Both the position numbers and the translations under genes were made by a program. The notes under the pieces were generated by a model that saw nothing but the letters and a program-made list of their open reading frames with translations, did not search any database and was not told where the DNA came from. Positions 5,195-5,209 of a stretch of 5,209 nt of DNA are shown here, piece after piece. The first letter of the stretch is position 1. Each line of letters opens with the position of its first letter. Source of the stretch: Deltaproteobacteria bacterium (GTDB lineage Bacteria > Desulfobacterota > GWC2-55-46); NCBI GenBank assembly GCA_016218095.1, contig JACREV010000066.1, positions 1-5,209 of the forward strand. Direction: 5' to 3'.

Positions 5195-5209
5195 TTTTAG
5201 AGGTAGCCT
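5195..5209. repeat. Displaced right-end inverted repeat of copy 2
   Basis: TTTTAGAGGTAGCCT is the reverse complement of AGGCTACCTCTAAAA, which matches the left end of copy 1 (AGGCTACTTCTAAAA) at 14 of 15 positions. It is separated from the body of copy 2 by about 39 nt (5156-5194) with no counterpart in copy 1; TTTTAGAG occurs on both sides of that stretch. The element may therefore really extend to 5209 and carry a small insertion. The window ends here, so the outer flank and target duplication cannot be seen. Confidence 0.45.

Overview
This window is chromosomal DNA of moderate to high GC content from a Gram-negative bacterium. The AGG/ATA-rich codon use, the dapF-dapA-dapB gene order and the multi-cysteine DsbC-like protein with a CxxCH motif fit the former Deltaproteobacteria (Desulfobacterota) or a neighbouring phylum. 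That placement is inference from gene content and not a proven taxonomy.

Layout: all recognised proteins are on the minus strand. Reading in that direction from the right edge, the order is: a repeated element (copy 2, 4935-5155 and possibly to 5209), dapF (4924-4106), a small palindromic repeat (4014-4105), copy 1 of the repeated element (4004-3775), dapA (3760-2870), dapB (2873-2070, overlapping dapA by 4 nt), a periplasmic DsbC-type protein (2006-1230), and a nested hairpin that probably ends the transcript (1188-1125). On the plus strand lies a tRNA-Thr(CGT) (921-995) with a good sigma70 promoter (872-900). Divergent from it, a response-regulator/GAF gene (801-1) runs off the left edge; its C-terminal output domain is not visible.

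DapA, DapB and DapF belong to the diaminopimelate/lysine pathway. DapA and DapB make tetrahydrodipicolinate, and DapF makes meso-DAP for peptidoglycan and lysine. DapA keeps most of the residues that bind the feedback inhibitor lysine in Gram-negative enzymes. The DsbC-like protein downstream is exported and unrelated in pathway.

The most notable feature is a ~230-bp repeat present twice in the same orientation, about 94% identical by eye (about 13 differences in 221 positions). One copy ends against the Shine-Dalgarno of dapA and the other against that of dapF. Copy 1 has 18-bp terminal inverted repeats (16/18), flanking TA dinucleotides, a hairpin at its exact midpoint and no recognisable transposase, so it looks like a MITE. 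Its placement against the ribosome binding sites of two genes of one pathway could be chance insertion or a recruited shared 5' leader. Copy 1 also stays open in frame into dapA, which creates a spurious 55-residue N-terminal extension if the upstream GTG is taken as the start.
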